DNA of 64,000 bases from Coprococcus sp. (GTDB taxonomy: Bacteria > Bacillota > Clostridia > Lachnospirales > Lachnospiraceae): contig JAEDHX010000002.1 in assembly GCA_016296785.1 (NCBI GenBank), positions 1-64,000 of the forward strand, read 5' to 3'. The first letter of the stretch is position 1. Each line of letters opens with the position of its first letter. The notes under the pieces are model-generated. The model worked only from the letters and a program-made list of their open reading frames with translations. It was not told the origin of the DNA and did not search any database. Both the position numbers and the translations under genes were made by a program. Shown one piece after another: positions 1 to 9,738 of the stretch.

Positions 1-558
1 TGGGATGTCGTGTGCAGCCATTACCTGTGCAAGGTCTTTTCTGTTCTGCATCTTACCATTTGAATCACTTCCAACAGGAGTTGTTGTTGTGTCAGCGTAC
101 ATAGGTGTTGCTGATGAACGCTGGATACCGGTATTCATGTAAGCACCGTTATCATAGCAGACATATACCATGTCGTGACCACGCTCCATAGCACCTGAAA
201 GTGACTGGAGTCCGATATCGTATGTACCACCATCACCACCAAAGGTAATGAATTTATATGTCTCGTCTAATTTTCCTCTCTTCTTAAGTGCATGATAAGC
301 TGTTTCTACACCTGATAGAGTAGCACCGGCATTCTCAAATGCATTATGTATATAGCTGTCCTCGTATGATGTATAAGGATACATAAAGGTTGATACCTCA
401 AGACATCCTGTTGCATTACCAATAACAGCCTTATCGCCCTCATGAAGGGCACGAAGTACAGTTCTTACTGCAATAGTACCGCCACACCCTGCACACATTC
501 TATGACCCGGAGCAAGACGCTCAGGCTTATTCATTACTTCTTTAAAATTATATGCCAT
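1..558 (-). CDS. porB: 2-oxoacid:ferredoxin oxidoreductase, beta subunit (3' end cut by window edge)
   Basis: Thiamine-diphosphate-binding subunit of an enzyme that oxidatively decarboxylates a 2-oxoacid (pyruvate or a branched-chain oxoacid) to acyl-CoA and reduces ferredoxin. Translation from the ATG at 558 begins [20 protein letters not shown], followed by a CAGCG cysteine motif (cluster ligands in this family) and a [10 protein letters not shown]...YDN thiamine-diphosphate motif near residue 90. Only 186 codons of an expected ~300 are present; the C-terminus lies left of the window. AGGAGG precedes the start by 8 nt and the gene follows the alpha subunit by 13 nt. Pyruvate versus other oxoacid cannot be settled from this fragment. 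Confidence 0.9.
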   Translation of the reverse strand, partial: MAYNFKEVMNKPERLAPGHRMCAGCGGTIAVRTVLRALHEGDKAVIGNATGCLEVSTFMYPYTSYEDSYIHNAFENAGATLSGVETAYHALKKRGKLDETYKFITFGGDGGTYDIGLQSLSGAMERGHDMVYVCYDNGAYMNTGIQRSSATPMYADTTTTPVGSDSNGKMQNRKDLAQVMAAHDIP

Positions 559-571
559 TTCATCTTACCTC

Positions 572-1753
572 CTATTTTCTAAGTCCTATATATTGATACT
601 GTGGAATCTTTGTTCCGTTATTAATCATATCTTCAAGCTGGGCAAATACCATCTTTGCACTGTCAGTTGTGTAATCACGACCACCAAGACCGTAGATATA
701 GCTGACTGCCTTAGTTGTTGCACCTTTATCATATAGGTGTTCCTTAACCTCTGCTGAGAGAGGTCCGCCACCGGCTCTGAAGCCTTCGCTTCTGTCAAGA
801 ATTGCAACGGCCTTAGTATTAGCAAGAGCCTTGGCAATCTCTTCGCCAGGGAAAGGCCTGAATACACGAAGCTTGAGAAGACCAACCTTCTTGCCTTCGC
901 TTCTTAATTCATCTATAGCATCCTTTGTTGTTCCTGCTGCTGAGCCAATCATAACAATTGCATAATCAGCATCTTCCATGCAGTACTCTTCAAAGAAACC
1001 ATATTTTCTTCCGGTAATCTCTTCAAATTCCTTTGCAACATCAAGAATAACCTTCTTTGCATTCTTCATTGCTTCATTTTGTGCCATCTTTGTCTCCATA
1101 TAGAATGGAGAAGTTGCATATGGACCAAGTGCCATAGGCATCTTTGGATTTAATAAATAATTCTCAGGCTCATATGTACCGACAAATGCTTTTACCTTAT
1201 CATCTTCGATAAGCTCGATATTCTCAACGGCGTGGCTTGTTATGAAACCATCCTGACATATCATAATAGGAAGACGCACATCCTTATGCTCTGATATTCT
1301 GTATGCCTGAACAAAGTTATCATATGCTTCCTGATTATTCTCAGCATATATCTGAATCCATCCTGTGTCTCTTGCACCCATACTGTCTGAGTGGTCACAG
1401 TTGATGTTGATAGGCCCTGACAAAGCTCTGTTTACGAGAGCGAGAGCAAGTGGAAGTCTGTTTGATGCTGCTACATATAATTCCTCCCACATAAGTGCCA
1501 TACCACATGATGAAGTAGCTGTAAGAGTACGGCAGCCGGCAGCTTCTGCACCAATAGCTGCACTCATGGCGCTATGTTCACTTTCTACAGGAATAAATTC
1601 TGTGTCAATTTCACCATTTGATACAAATGTTGAGACAAACTGAGGTATCTCTGTTGAAGGAGTAATAGGGAATGCAGGCATAACATCAGGATTAATCTGT
1701 TTTATTGCATGAGCGACTGCCTCATTACCTGATAAACGTTCTCTGATTGACAT
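572..1753 (-). CDS. porA: 2-oxoacid:ferredoxin oxidoreductase, alpha subunit
   Basis: Alpha subunit (393 aa) of the four-subunit type 2-oxoacid:ferredoxin oxidoreductase. The N-terminal half (residues ~15-190) is the pyrimidine-binding domain, with GNEAVAHAIKQINPDV and PITPSTEIPQ near the start. Domain II follows, with VGLLKLRVFRPFP near residue 300. Length and segments match PorA/VorA of archaea and Clostridia. Its ATG directly abuts the delta-subunit stop codon, and the ribosome site GGAGG lies inside the delta gene, indicating translational coupling. The subunit order gamma-delta-alpha-beta matches classical pyruvate synthase operons. Substrate (pyruvate or 2-oxoisovalerate) is inferred only. 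Confidence 0.92.
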   Translation of the reverse strand: MSIRERLSGNEAVAHAIKQINPDVMPAFPITPSTEIPQFVSTFVSNGEIDTEFIPVESEHSAMSAAIGAEAAGCRTLTATSSCGMALMWEELYVAASNRLPLALALVNRALSGPININCDHSDSMGARDTGWIQIYAENNQEAYDNFVQAYRISEHKDVRLPIMICQDGFITSHAVENIELIEDDKVKAFVGTYEPENYLLNPKMPMALGPYATSPFYMETKMAQNEAMKNAKKVILDVAKEFEEITGRKYGFFEEYCMEDADYAIVMIGSAAGTTKDAIDELRSEGKKVGLLKLRVFRPFPGEEIAKALANTKAVAILDRSEGFRAGGGPLSAEVKEHLYDKGATTKAVSYIYGLGGRDYTTDSAKMVFAQLEDMINNGTKIPQYQYIGLRK

Positions 1754-2056
1754 TTATTTACCCTCCTTCATTGTTATTGCACCGAATTTGCACTGATATG
1801 CACATATACCACAGCCTTTGCAGTGGTCAAGGTCAAATGCAAGTCTCTTTCCGCTAATCACAGGAATACAGCTGTCCGGACAAACAGGTGCACATAAAAG
1901 ACAATGTACGCATTTGCTGTCATCTAATACAGGAGTAGATGTTCTCCATTCACCTGTATTAAAAGCTTTAGAAGTACCGCCTCCGTATACCTGGTTACCT
2001 AATGTAATATCCTGCCATTTACTTTTCTCATGTACTTTACTGATATCTGTTCTCAT
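1754..2056 (-). CDS. porD: 2-oxoacid:ferredoxin oxidoreductase, delta subunit (2[4Fe-4S] ferredoxin)
   Basis: A 100-aa ferredoxin-like subunit that carries electrons from the active site to external ferredoxin. Two cluster motifs are visible: CVHCLLCAPVCP near residue 49 and CKGCGICAYQCKFG near residue 79, each the CxxCxxCxxxC pattern for a [4Fe-4S] centre. The leading ~45 residues match the PorD N-terminal extension. The ATG overlaps the gamma-subunit stop (TAATG) and the stop touches the alpha start, so the genes are tightly coupled in one operon. Confidence 0.93.
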   Translation of the reverse strand: MRTDISKVHEKSKWQDITLGNQVYGGGTSKAFNTGEWRTSTPVLDDSKCVHCLLCAPVCPDSCIPVISGKRLAFDLDHCKGCGICAYQCKFGAITMKEGK

Positions 2057-2631
2057 TATTTTGTTACCTCCTTGAAAGCAAGCTTCAAGGCATTCATATT
2101 GCCTTCTATTACTTCCGGCTTCTTAGCAAATTTATGCTCGTATTCCCCACGCATATCTCTAAGGAAATCTTCTTCATTCATAACACCGCTGACAGAAACT
2201 ATTGCAGCAAGCATTGGTGAATTAGGGAAATTCTTACCTAGTGTCTGCATTGAGATTTCTCTTGCGTCAAGAGTATATACTTTTCCTTTATAGCCATTTA
2301 AAAGTGGTGCTATTTCATCAGCACTCTTTGGAGTATTAACAATAATTGCACCATCCTCACGAAGTCCTGCAGTTACATCTACAGCTCCAATTAGAGATTC
2401 GTCAACAACTACTACATACTGTGGAGTATAGATATTAGAATGAACTCTGATTGGGCTGCTGCTTATTCTGTTATAAGCTGTAATTGGAGCACCCATTCTC
2501 TCAGGTCCGTATTCAGGAAAGCCCTGAACATATTTACCAGTCTTAAATGCAACATCTGCAAGCAGAAGTGCGGCTGTTTTAGCACCCTGGCCACCACGGC
2601 CGTGCCATCTGATTTCGATAGTATCTTTCAC
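2056..2631 (-). CDS. porC: 2-oxoacid:ferredoxin oxidoreductase, gamma subunit
   Basis: Gamma subunit (191 aa) of the same complex. The N-terminus carries IRWHGRGGQGAKTAALLLAD, the diagnostic glycine-rich motif of this family. GFPEYGPERMGAPITAYNR follows and is also conserved. The size fits the ~180-190 aa family norm. It is the first gene of the minus-strand operon, with AGGAG just before the ATG and a good promoter about 90 nt upstream. It overlaps the next gene by one base. Confidence 0.93.
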   Translation of the reverse strand: MKDTIEIRWHGRGGQGAKTAALLLADVAFKTGKYVQGFPEYGPERMGAPITAYNRISSSPIRVHSNIYTPQYVVVVDESLIGAVDVTAGLREDGAIIVNTPKSADEIAPLLNGYKGKVYTLDAREISMQTLGKNFPNSPMLAAIVSVSGVMNEEDFLRDMRGEYEHKFAKKPEVIEGNMNALKLAFKEVTK

Positions 2632-2718
2632 TTTTTACATCTCCTATGAATCTCAAGTTTAGAGTGATATGTAATACTGAAAATGCTTACGCATCCAATT
2701 AAATACATAATCTTATTG

Positions 2719-2746
2719 ATTATAACATGAATAAAATATATGTAAA
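2719..2746 (-). promoter_or_regulatory. SigA-type promoter of the por operon
   Basis: On the minus strand: -35 TTTACA (2746-2741), a 16-nt spacer, then a consensus -10 TATAAT (2724-2719). It lies 88 nt ahead of the porC start and points the right way. Confidence 0.6.
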
Positions 2747-3007
2747 GAATAATTTTATTGAAAATATCCATTTTGGCAATAAAATTTTTGGTTTATTTAT
2801 TAAATGTGGAGAAAATTTATAACATTGAATTGGCGTATGAAGGAAAATAATCAGAAACTTCATTGGATGAATTGGCTAATCATAATAAATCGATTTTATT
2901 AGCTTTACCTTAGGAGGATGTAAATGACTATATGCAAAATATATGTAAAATTATGAGTTTGCCATGTATAAGATATATGAAGTACATGTAATTTTTATAC
3001 TGCTGTG
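2747..3007. other. AT-rich intergenic stretch without a supported gene
   Basis: Part of the ~500-nt gap between divergent porC and the transglutaminase gene. Apart from the flanking promoters nothing firm is visible. A plus-strand frame at 2821-2991 reads semi-plausibly as protein but carries two internal stops and has no recognised relative, so it is not called. Confidence 0.4.
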
Positions 3008-3036
3008 TTGATATAGTATATATATTGTAGTATTCT
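3008..3036 (+). promoter_or_regulatory. Candidate SigA promoter for the transglutaminase gene
   Basis: TTGATA, 17-nt spacer, TATTCT. It lies about 100 nt before the preferred TTG start at 3134. Spacing is ideal but the -10 is only moderate. Confidence 0.4.
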
Positions 3037-3133
3037 TATTTTACACATGATGTGCAAATAGAGTGGCTGAATTATAAACAAGTGTTAAGCTATAGTATAT
3101 TTTGACATTTTGACATTTTTGGGGGTTGAAAAA

Positions 3134-4096
3134 TTGAGTAAAAAAGAAATATCAAAATACATATTTTATTTCATTATTATTGCTCTTGCAATTTTCTTTT
3201 GTTCATACAAATTTGGCAAATGGAAATATAAAGAGACATATAGTATGGAAGAGTTCTACAGTAACATAGCTGAGGATAATCTTGATTTCAAGAAACATGG
3301 CTACTATGTATTTGATTTTGAACCTGATGAGCTTGATTATGACACAATATTGTCAAATGCAATAGAGAAGGATCCGTATAGGGGTAGTAATTTCTATGGC
3401 TATGAATATACATATAAGATTAAAGATGGAAGATATTACCTGGATATAGATTATAAGTATTATATTAACAAAATAAAATATGTCCTTTCCGACATCAGAA
3501 TATCACTTATATGCAACAAGATTAAGAAACTTAGCGATTATGAGAAGATTAAGGCAACTCATGATTACATAGTAAGATATTGCGAGTACAGCTATGCAGG
3601 TAGTGGTGCATATAATACGCTTTATCAGGGCCTTGCTGCATGTAACGGATATGCACTTTCCTTTTATCGTATCATGGAGAAATCAGGAATACCTGTTACC
3701 TTTGAAACAGGTGACAGCCATGGATGGAATGCTGTATATTTGGATGGTTATTGGTACAATATTGATTTGACCTGGGATGACTTGGGTGGCAGGAATGTTT
3801 CATATGATTATTTCCTTAAGTGTGATGCAGATTTTAAGGGGCATGAGCATGGCTCATCTGATGCTCCGAAATCATATGAAGTAACGGGGAAAACTGCTGA
3901 GGAATACTACAAGATGTTTCCTCACTATCAGATGTACTATTATTTATGTATATTCTTATTTATTGCGGCTGTAATTGTTATTTTTTCGACGATATCCTAT
4001 AAAAGGAGCAAGAAAAAAAGAGCAAAAAAGCTTGCAAGACAGAATGCTGAATATGAGGCAATGTTGAGACAGAGGGAAGAGGATGATAATTGGTAA
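3134..4096 (+). CDS. Membrane-anchored transglutaminase-like protein
   Basis: About 320 aa. One N-terminal membrane segment (residues ~8-25, YIFYFIIIALAIFFCSY) and one near residue 275 (YYYLCIFLFIAAVIVIF) bracket a predicted external domain, and a Lys/Arg-rich tail follows. The external part contains a transglutaminase-like fold: Cys in AACNGYALSF, His in GDSHGWNAVYL and Asp in YNIDLTWDD, giving the Cys-His-Asp triad. Families of this kind act as proteases or cross-linking enzymes at the cell surface; the substrate is unknown. The start is chosen at TTG 3134, with GGGGG about 8 nt upstream; a TTG at 3110 is possible but has no ribosome site. The following CmpB-like gene begins 31 nt later, so they may be cotranscribed. 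Confidence 0.75.
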   Translation: MSKKEISKYIFYFIIIALAIFFCSYKFGKWKYKETYSMEEFYSNIAEDNLDFKKHGYYVFDFEPDELDYDTILSNAIEKDPYRGSNFYGYEYTYKIKDGRYYLDIDYKYYINKIKYVLSDIRISLICNKIKKLSDYEKIKATHDYIVRYCEYSYAGSGAYNTLYQGLAACNGYALSFYRIMEKSGIPVTFETGDSHGWNAVYLDGYWYNIDLTWDDLGGRNVSYDYFLKCDADFKGHEHGSSDAPKSYEVTGKTAEEYYKMFPHYQMYYYLCIFLFIAAVIVIFSTISYKRSKKKRAKKLARQNAEYEAMLRQREEDDNW

Positions 4097-4127
4097 AACA
4101 TTCAAATGAGATTTGGAGGAATGTATT

Positions 4128-4874
4128 ATGAGTATGTTTTTGGTTTTAGCGTTTCTTTTCTTTATAGGGTCTGTTATAGGCTGGATTCTTGAGGTGTTTT
4201 TCAGACGGTTTATATCATATGCGAACCCTGAAAAGAAATGGATTAATCCTGGATTTTGTACAGGGCCTTATCTTCCTTTATATGGTAGCGGCCTGTGTGT
4301 GCTATTTCTTGTTGCATCAATAGAGTCTGCCATTACAATTATTAATCCTTTTTGGAATAAAGTAATACTGTTTACTGTGATGGCAATTGCCATGACTATC
4401 ATTGAGTATATCGCAGGTCTGATTGCTGTTAAGATTTTTCATGTAAGATTGTGGGATTACAGTAATGAGTGGGGCAATATACAGGGAATAATCTGTCCAA
4501 GATTTTCTGCGATGTGGGCAGTCCTTTCAGCATGTTATTACTTCTTTATTCATCCGCATATTATTGAAGCACTTATATGGCTTTCTAATAATCTTGCATT
4601 TTCTTTCTTTGTTGGATTGTTCTTTGGCTTCTTTATTATTGATGTTGTTCATTCTGCGCAGCTTATAGCTAAGCTTAAGCAGCTTGCAATTGAAAATGAT
4701 ATTATTGTAAAATATGAGAACCTTAAGCTCCAGATAAGAAATGCACATGAAAGAAATAAGAAAAAATATCATTTCTTTACACCATTTCGTTCTGAGATGT
4801 CACTTTCGGAGCATCTGAAAGAAATGAAGAATACGATAAAGAATCTTAAGAAGGATAATGAAACAAAATTATAA
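4128..4874 (+). CDS. CmpB-like putative ABC transporter membrane protein (PF06541-type)
   Basis: A 248-aa multi-pass membrane protein. The N-terminal pattern GWILEVFFRRF...NPGFCTGPYLPLYGSG is the hallmark of the CmpB/'putative ABC-transporter type IV' family common in Clostridia, whose function is not established. About five to six hydrophobic segments cover residues 1-190; a charged cytoplasmic tail rich in Lys follows. ATG 4128 is preferred because GGAGGAA lies 8 nt upstream. No ATPase partner is adjacent. It sits 31 nt after the transglutaminase gene. Confidence 0.7.
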   Translation: MSMFLVLAFLFFIGSVIGWILEVFFRRFISYANPEKKWINPGFCTGPYLPLYGSGLCVLFLVASIESAITIINPFWNKVILFTVMAIAMTIIEYIAGLIAVKIFHVRLWDYSNEWGNIQGIICPRFSAMWAVLSACYYFFIHPHIIEALIWLSNNLAFSFFVGLFFGFFIIDVVHSAQLIAKLKQLAIENDIIVKYENLKLQIRNAHERNKKKYHFFTPFRSEMSLSEHLKEMKNTIKNLKKDNETKL

Positions 4875-4902
4875 AATAATAAAAACGATTAAAGCTACTT
4901 TT

Positions 4903-4946
4903 AAAATCCCGTGCTATGTGTTATTATGACAAAAGCGCGGGATTTT
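4903..4946 (+). terminator. Rho-independent hairpin after the CmpB-like gene
   Basis: Stem AAAATCCCGTGC / GCGCGGGATTTT (12 bp with one G-U), loop ~20 nt, followed by a short T-containing stretch. The U tail is weak, so it could also act as leader structure of the hydratase gene 38 nt downstream. Confidence 0.5.
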
Positions 4947-4984
4947 GTTCGCTAATACAACAATTTAAGACCGGGAGGAAAAGT

Positions 4985-7270
4985 ATGATTAAATTATATG
5001 AAAATGGTGCATACCTTTTAAACGGAACAGAACTGATTGAGGATAATGCAGATGCAGCAAATGTGCTTGCGTCAAAGCTTGGTAATACCCCTGATAAGGC
5101 AGAGGCTGCTAAGAATACTATGGCATATGGAATCTTAGAACAGCATAATACATCAGGTAATATGGATAATCTTAAGATTAAATTCGATAAGATGACCTCA
5201 CATGATATAACATTTGTAGGAATTATCCAGACAGCAAGAGCGTCAGGACTTAAGGAATTTCCTATACCATACGTACTTACAAACTGTCATAATTCACTTT
5301 GTGCAGTTGGTGGTACCATAAATGAAGATGACCATATGTTTGGTCTTTCTTGTGCTAAGAAATTTGGTGGTGTATATGTACCACCCCATCAGGCAGTTAT
5401 TCACCAGTATGCAAGAGAGATGCTCGCTGAGTGTGGAGCTATGATTCTTGGTTCTGACTCACATACACGTTATGGTGCCCTTGGTACTATGGCAATCGGT
5501 GAAGGCGGCGGTGAGCTTGCAAAGCAGCTTCTTAAGAAGACATATGATGTTGCAAGACCGGGTGTTATAGCAATATACCTTGATGGTGAGGTTGCTAAGG
5601 GCGTAGGTCCTCAGGACGTTGCGCTTGCTATAATCGGAGCAACCTTTGGATGTGGATATGTTAAGAATAAGGTAATGGAGTTTGTTGGACCTGGTGTTGA
5701 CAAGCTTTCTGCTGATTTCCGTATTGGTATAGATGTAATGACAACTGAGACAACATGTCTTTCTTCTATATGGAAAACAGATGACAAGATTAAAGAGTGG
5801 TATGATATACATGGCAGAAGCTACGCATATAAGGAGATGAAGCCTGGTGCTGTTGCATACTATGATGGCGTTTGCTATGTTGACCTTTCTAAGATTAAAC
5901 CAATGATTGCTATGCCATTCCATCCAAGTAACACATATACTATTGAAGAATTAAATGCAAATCTTATTGATATACTTGATGATTGTGAGAAGAGAGCCCT
6001 TATAAGTCTTGATGGCAAGGTTGATTTCACACTTAAGGATAAGGTTCGTGATGGTAAGCTCTATGTTGAGCAGGGTATTATTGCCGGTTGTGCCGGTGGT
6101 GGCTTTGAGAATATATGTGCAGCGGCAGATATACTTAGGGGTAAGAGTATCGGTGCTGATGAGTTTACTCTTTCAGTTTATCCTGCAAGTACACCTATTT
6201 ATATGGAGCTTGCCAAGAATGGTATGCTTGCTGACCTTATAGGTACAGGTGCTATTGTTAAGACAGCATTTTGTGGTCCTTGCTTTGGAGCGGGAGATAC
6301 ACCGGCTAACAATGCATTTTCTATCAGACATTCAACAAGAAACTTCCCTAACAGAGAAGGCTCAAAGGTTCAGAATGGTCAGATTTCTTCAGTTGCACTT
6401 ATGGATGCTCGTTCAATCGCTGCAACAGCAGCTAATAAGGGCTACCTTACAGCAGCTACTGATATGGATGTTGAATATACAGGACCAAAGTACTACTTTG
6501 ACAGCAGTATATATGAGAAGAGAGTATATGATGGCGTAGGCAAGGCAGATCCATCAGTTGAGATTAAATTTGGACCAAATATTAAGGATTGGCCGGAGAT
6601 GGTTCCACTTACAGATAATCTTCTTCTTAAGGTTGCATCTGTTATTAACGACCCTGTTACAACAACAGATGAGCTTATTCCATCTGGTGAGACTTCGTCC
6701 TTCCGTTCAAATCCTCTCGGACTTGCTGAGTTCACACTCTCAAGAAAGGACCCGGCCTATGTTGGAAGAGCTAAGGCTATTCAGGCAGTTGAGAAGGTTC
6801 GTGAGCAGGGCGAGTGCATGGGTAAGGCTTTCCCTGAGATTAAAGAGGTTATGCATACAATTAAGGATAGATTCGAAGGCGTTTGTGGTGAGAATACCGG
6901 TGTTGGAAGCACAATATTTGCTGTTAAACCGGGAGATGGTTCTGCACGTGAGCAGGCTGCTTCATGCCAGAAGGTGCTTGGAGGCTGGGCTAATATAGCT
7001 AAGGAATATGCTACAAAGCGTTATCGTTCAAACCTTATTAACTGGGGTATGCTTCCATTAGTAATGGAGCAGGATTATGCCTTTGATAATGATGACTATA
7101 TCTTTATTCCTGGTATAAAGGAAGCTGTTAAGAATAAGACAGAGGTTATTAAAGCATATGTTGTAAATAAGGATTTTGCTGAGCTTGATTTGAAGCTTGG
7201 AGAGCTTACAGATGATGAGAGACAGATTATCATGGATGGATGTCTCATTAACTACTATAAGTTCAACTAA
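4985..7270 (+). CDS. Aconitase-family hydratase (YbhJ-like)
   Basis: A 761-aa member of the aconitase/isopropylmalate isomerase family, which (de)hydrates tricarboxylates using a [4Fe-4S] cluster. [20 protein letters not shown] near residue 160 is the family signature. All three expected cluster cysteines are visible: one in [13 protein letters not shown] and two in [12 protein letters not shown]. The length resembles the E. coli YbhJ branch (about 750 aa), shorter than AcnA (~890). The swivel domain is C-terminal (residues ~620-740). ATG 4985 is chosen for GGGAGG 6 nt upstream. It is monocistronic here, with a terminator after it. Citrate synthase is encoded at 56947, so a role in citrate/isocitrate conversion for glutamate synthesis is plausible, but substrate is not proven. 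Confidence 0.8.
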   Translation: MIKLYENGAYLLNGTELIEDNADAANVLASKLGNTPDKAEAAKNTMAYGILEQHNTSGNMDNLKIKFDKMTSHDITFVGIIQTARASGLKEFPIPYVLTNCHNSLCAVGGTINEDDHMFGLSCAKKFGGVYVPPHQAVIHQYAREMLAECGAMILGSDSHTRYGALGTMAIGEGGGELAKQLLKKTYDVARPGVIAIYLDGEVAKGVGPQDVALAIIGATFGCGYVKNKVMEFVGPGVDKLSADFRIGIDVMTTETTCLSSIWKTDDKIKEWYDIHGRSYAYKEMKPGAVAYYDGVCYVDLSKIKPMIAMPFHPSNTYTIEELNANLIDILDDCEKRALISLDGKVDFTLKDKVRDGKLYVEQGIIAGCAGGGFENICAAADILRGKSIGADEFTLSVYPASTPIYMELAKNGMLADLIGTGAIVKTAFCGPCFGAGDTPANNAFSIRHSTRNFPNREGSKVQNGQISSVALMDARSIAATAANKGYLTAATDMDVEYTGPKYYFDSSIYEKRVYDGVGKADPSVEIKFGPNIKDWPEMVPLTDNLLLKVASVINDPVTTTDELIPSGETSSFRSNPLGLAEFTLSRKDPAYVGRAKAIQAVEKVREQGECMGKAFPEIKEVMHTIKDRFEGVCGENTGVGSTIFAVKPGDGSAREQAASCQKVLGGWANIAKEYATKRYRSNLINWGMLPLVMEQDYAFDNDDYIFIPGIKEAVKNKTEVIKAYVVNKDFAELDLKLGELTDDERQIIMDGCLINYYKFN

Positions 7271-7289
7271 TTGCAATATAATGATAGGC

Positions 7290-7318
7290 AGACACAAGCC
7301 GGATGGTTTGTGTCTGTT
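7290..7318 (+). terminator. Rho-independent terminator after the hydratase gene
   Basis: Stem AGACACAA / TTGTGTCT with a 10-nt loop, followed by GTTTAATTT. Confidence 0.65.
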
Positions 7319-7355
7319 TAATTTACGAATATAGAAATAAGGAGGTACAGTCAGA

Positions 7356-8186
7356 ATGTTGTATATAGGTAATCATTTATCATCCTCAAAGGGCTTTTTA
7401 AATATGGGTAGAGAGGCTCTTAAGCTTGGAGCAAATACATTTGCGTTTTTTACACGTAATCCACGCGGTGGTGCGGCTCGTGATATTGACCCTGAAGATG
7501 CAAAGGCACTTGTAGCATTTATGGAGGAACATAAATTTGGCAAGCTTGTTGCGCATGCACCATATACTATGAATGTTTGTGCGGCAAAGGAGAATATAAG
7601 AAGCTTTTCTGTGGAAATGTTAATAGACGATTTGGAGAGAATGGAATATATTCCCGGAAATTATTATAATTTTCACCCGGGCTCTCATGTTGGGCAGGGT
7701 GCAGATGTCGCAATCCCTATGATAGCAGAAGCTATTAATATTGCACTAAAGCCTGAACATCATACAACACTTCTTCTTGAAACAATGGCAGGTAAAGGCT
7801 CTGAGGTTGGAAGAAGCTTCGAGGAGATAAAGGCAATAATTGATTTGGTTGAATTAAAGGATAAGGTTGGAGTCTGCTTTGATACATGCCATACATGGGA
7901 TGCAGGTTATAATAATGTAAATGATTTTGATGGGGTGCTCAAGGAGTTTGATAAGGTGATTGGCTTAGACAGACTTAAGGCAGTTCACTTTAATGACAGT
8001 ATGAATGTTCTGGCATCCCATAAGGATAGACATCAGAAGATAGGAGAGGGTGAGCTTGGTCTTGAAGCCATGAAATATATTGTAACTCATCCGCTTCTTC
8101 AGGATAAACCATTTATTCTTGAAACACCAAATGATGATGAAGGTTATGCTAAGGAGATTGCACTGATTAAATCCTGGAGCATGTAG
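7356..8186 (+). CDS. nfo: Endonuclease IV (AP endonuclease family 2)
   Basis: A 276-aa DNA repair enzyme that cleaves the backbone 5' of abasic sites. Its TIM-barrel metal-binding motifs are in order: [11 protein letters not shown] (residues ~105-115), [14 protein letters not shown] (~145), [15 protein letters not shown] (~172), HFNDS (~210), [11 protein letters not shown] (~220) and a C-terminal ETPN. These supply the His/Glu/Asp ligands of the tri-zinc site. Length matches the family (~280). The ATG has GGAGG 9 nt upstream. It is flanked by terminators on both sides, so it is a single-gene unit. Confidence 0.94.
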   Translation: MLYIGNHLSSSKGFLNMGREALKLGANTFAFFTRNPRGGAARDIDPEDAKALVAFMEEHKFGKLVAHAPYTMNVCAAKENIRSFSVEMLIDDLERMEYIPGNYYNFHPGSHVGQGADVAIPMIAEAINIALKPEHHTTLLLETMAGKGSEVGRSFEEIKAIIDLVELKDKVGVCFDTCHTWDAGYNNVNDFDGVLKEFDKVIGLDRLKAVHFNDSMNVLASHKDRHQKIGEGELGLEAMKYIVTHPLLQDKPFILETPNDDEGYAKEIALIKSWSM

Positions 8187-8249
8187 AATATATCAGCATA
8201 TATGTCAGCATATATGTATATGTTGATAAATATATATTGAACAAATATT

Positions 8250-8292
8250 AAAGCCCGTATCTCAGAAAATATCTGTTATACGGGCTTTTTAG
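8250..8292. terminator. Bidirectional terminator between nfo and the SPFH gene
   Basis: Perfect 11-bp stem AAAGCCCGTAT / ATACGGGCTTT with T runs on both sides. It can serve nfo (plus) and the SPFH/NfeD operon (minus). Confidence 0.85.
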
Positions 8293-8317
8293 TTGCTTTT
8301 ATATTGTAATATAGAGC

Positions 8318-9253
8318 TTATTTGCTTTCCTTTGATACTTCAACAAGTGAAGAAGCAAGTCCGGCAATTCCCTGAATCTCTGATGGGATAATAATCTTAG
8401 TAGACTGACCGTCAGCAGCCTTTGCAAATGCTTCAAGACTCTTGATTGTAAGTACCTGATTAGAAGGTGCTGCCTCGTTTAAAGCTCTGATACCATCAGC
8501 GTTAGCCTGCTGTACTGCAAGTATAGCCTGTGCCTGACCTTCAGCTTCCTTAATTGTAGCTTCTTTCTTAGCTTCTGCACGAAGAATCTGTGACTGCTTT
8601 TCAGCTTCAGCTTCAAGAATAACTGATTCCTTATGACCTTCTGCACGAAGAATAGCTGATTTCTTCTCACCTTCTGCAATAAGTATCTGCTCACGTCTTT
8701 CACGCTCTGCCTTCATCTGCTTCTCCATTGCATCCTGAATGGCAGCAGGTGGAATAATGTTCTTAAGCTCAACTCTGTTAACCTTAATACCCCATGGATC
8801 GGTAGCTTCGTCAAGTGTAGCTCTCATCTTAGTGTTTATTGTCTCTCTTGATGTAAGAGTCTGGTCAAGTTCAAGATCACCAATAATATTACGAAGAGTA
8901 GTAGCTGTAAGATTCTCAATAGCCATGATAGGATTCTCAACACCATAGCAGAATAGCTTAGGGTCAGTAATCTGGAAGAATACTACTGTATCAATTCTCA
9001 TTGTTACGTTATCCTTTGTAATAACCGGCTGTGGTGCGAAGTCTACAACCTGTTCCTTAAGAGTTACTCTACGAGCAATCTTGTCAATGATTGGAGCCTT
9101 CATATGAAAACCAACTGACCAGGTGCCATTATAAGTACCAAGTCTTTCAATAACGTATGCGTGTGCCTGAGGTACAATCTTTATTGTACTAAGAATAATG
9201 ATAATTACTATAAAAAGTAATATGATAATAAGCCATGTAATTGGATCGGTCAT
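8318..9253 (-). CDS. SPFH/stomatin-like membrane protein (QmcA/Band 7 family)
   Basis: A 311-aa scaffold protein of the SPFH (Band 7) family. A single N-terminal membrane helix (ITWLIIILLFIVIIIILSTI) is followed by the SPFH domain (residues ~25-180: IVPQAHAYVIERLGTYNG...). An Ala/Glu/Lys-rich coiled coil (~185-250) and a short C-terminal segment ending ASSLVEVSKESK complete it. Relatives organise membrane microdomains and membrane proteases. The preceding gene encodes an NfeD-type partner, the classic pairing. It lacks the protease domain found in some NfeD partners. Gap to the upstream gene is 14 nt, so one operon. Confidence 0.88.
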   Translation of the reverse strand: MTDPITWLIIILLFIVIIIILSTIKIVPQAHAYVIERLGTYNGTWSVGFHMKAPIIDKIARRVTLKEQVVDFAPQPVITKDNVTMRIDTVVFFQITDPKLFCYGVENPIMAIENLTATTLRNIIGDLELDQTLTSRETINTKMRATLDEATDPWGIKVNRVELKNIIPPAAIQDAMEKQMKAERERREQILIAEGEKKSAILRAEGHKESVILEAEAEKQSQILRAEAKKEATIKEAEGQAQAILAVQQANADGIRALNEAAPSNQVLTIKSLEAFAKAADGQSTKIIIPSEIQGIAGLASSLVEVSKESK

Positions 9254-9267
9254 GTGTGTGTCCCCCT

Positions 9268-9705
9268 TTAATTCTCAATTTTTTTTACAAATAGCTTAAC
9301 ACCTTGAATTTCAACAATTTCAACCTCTGTTCCTGCTTCAATGATTTCATTTGCAGCAGAACGTGCAGACCATTCGAGACCATTTACAACGGCCTGACCG
9401 GTTGATTTTAGATTGTTGATTTCACTAGTTACTATGATATGTTTGCCAATAAGACTTTCTACATTTGTTTTTTCCATTTTCTTGTCGAAATGCTTTCTGG
9501 CAATCGGTCTCGTTGTAAATAGAAGTATAAGTGATATTACTGAGAATATCAATACCTGCAATGCAAACGAATCACTGCACATTGCAATAATTGTTGAAAC
9601 AAGAGCACCGCCTGCAAACCATATTGTTGTAAGTCCGAGAGTTGCTATTTCGACAATTAGGCAAATTGCAAATACTGATAACCAGAAAATAACCTGCCAC
9701 AGCAT
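9268..9705 (-). CDS. NfeD-like membrane protein (short form)
   Basis: A 145-aa protein with three to four membrane segments (residues ~5-70) and a C-terminal soluble NfeD/OB-fold domain (residues ~85-145, SLIGKHIIVTSEINNLKSTGQAVVNG). The short form lacks the ClpP-like protease domain. Co-encoded with an SPFH protein, as is typical, and first gene of the minus-strand pair. The start has a GAGGTG site 5 nt upstream. The role is probably in membrane-domain organisation. Confidence 0.82.
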   Translation of the reverse strand: MLWQVIFWLSVFAICLIVEIATLGLTTIWFAGGALVSTIIAMCSDSFALQVLIFSVISLILLFTTRPIARKHFDKKMEKTNVESLIGKHIIVTSEINNLKSTGQAVVNGLEWSARSAANEIIEAGTEVEIVEIQGVKLFVKKIEN

Positions 9706-9738
9706 ATTAACACCTCGCTTTCGTCTTATATGTATAAC

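Noticed and set aside
2821..2991. Possible small decayed gene on the plus strand
   Set aside because: Two internal stops in 57 codons, no recognised similarity, and a ribosome-like AGGAGG that leads into a very short frame; chance is the simpler reading.
5459..5923. Long reverse-strand frame inside the hydratase gene
   Set aside because: Antisense shadow of a well-supported gene; Cys/Ile/Ser-rich with no motif or ribosome site.
8195..8240. Near-direct repeats of CAGCATATATGT after nfo
   Set aside because: Two short AT-rich copies only; no sign of a functional array.
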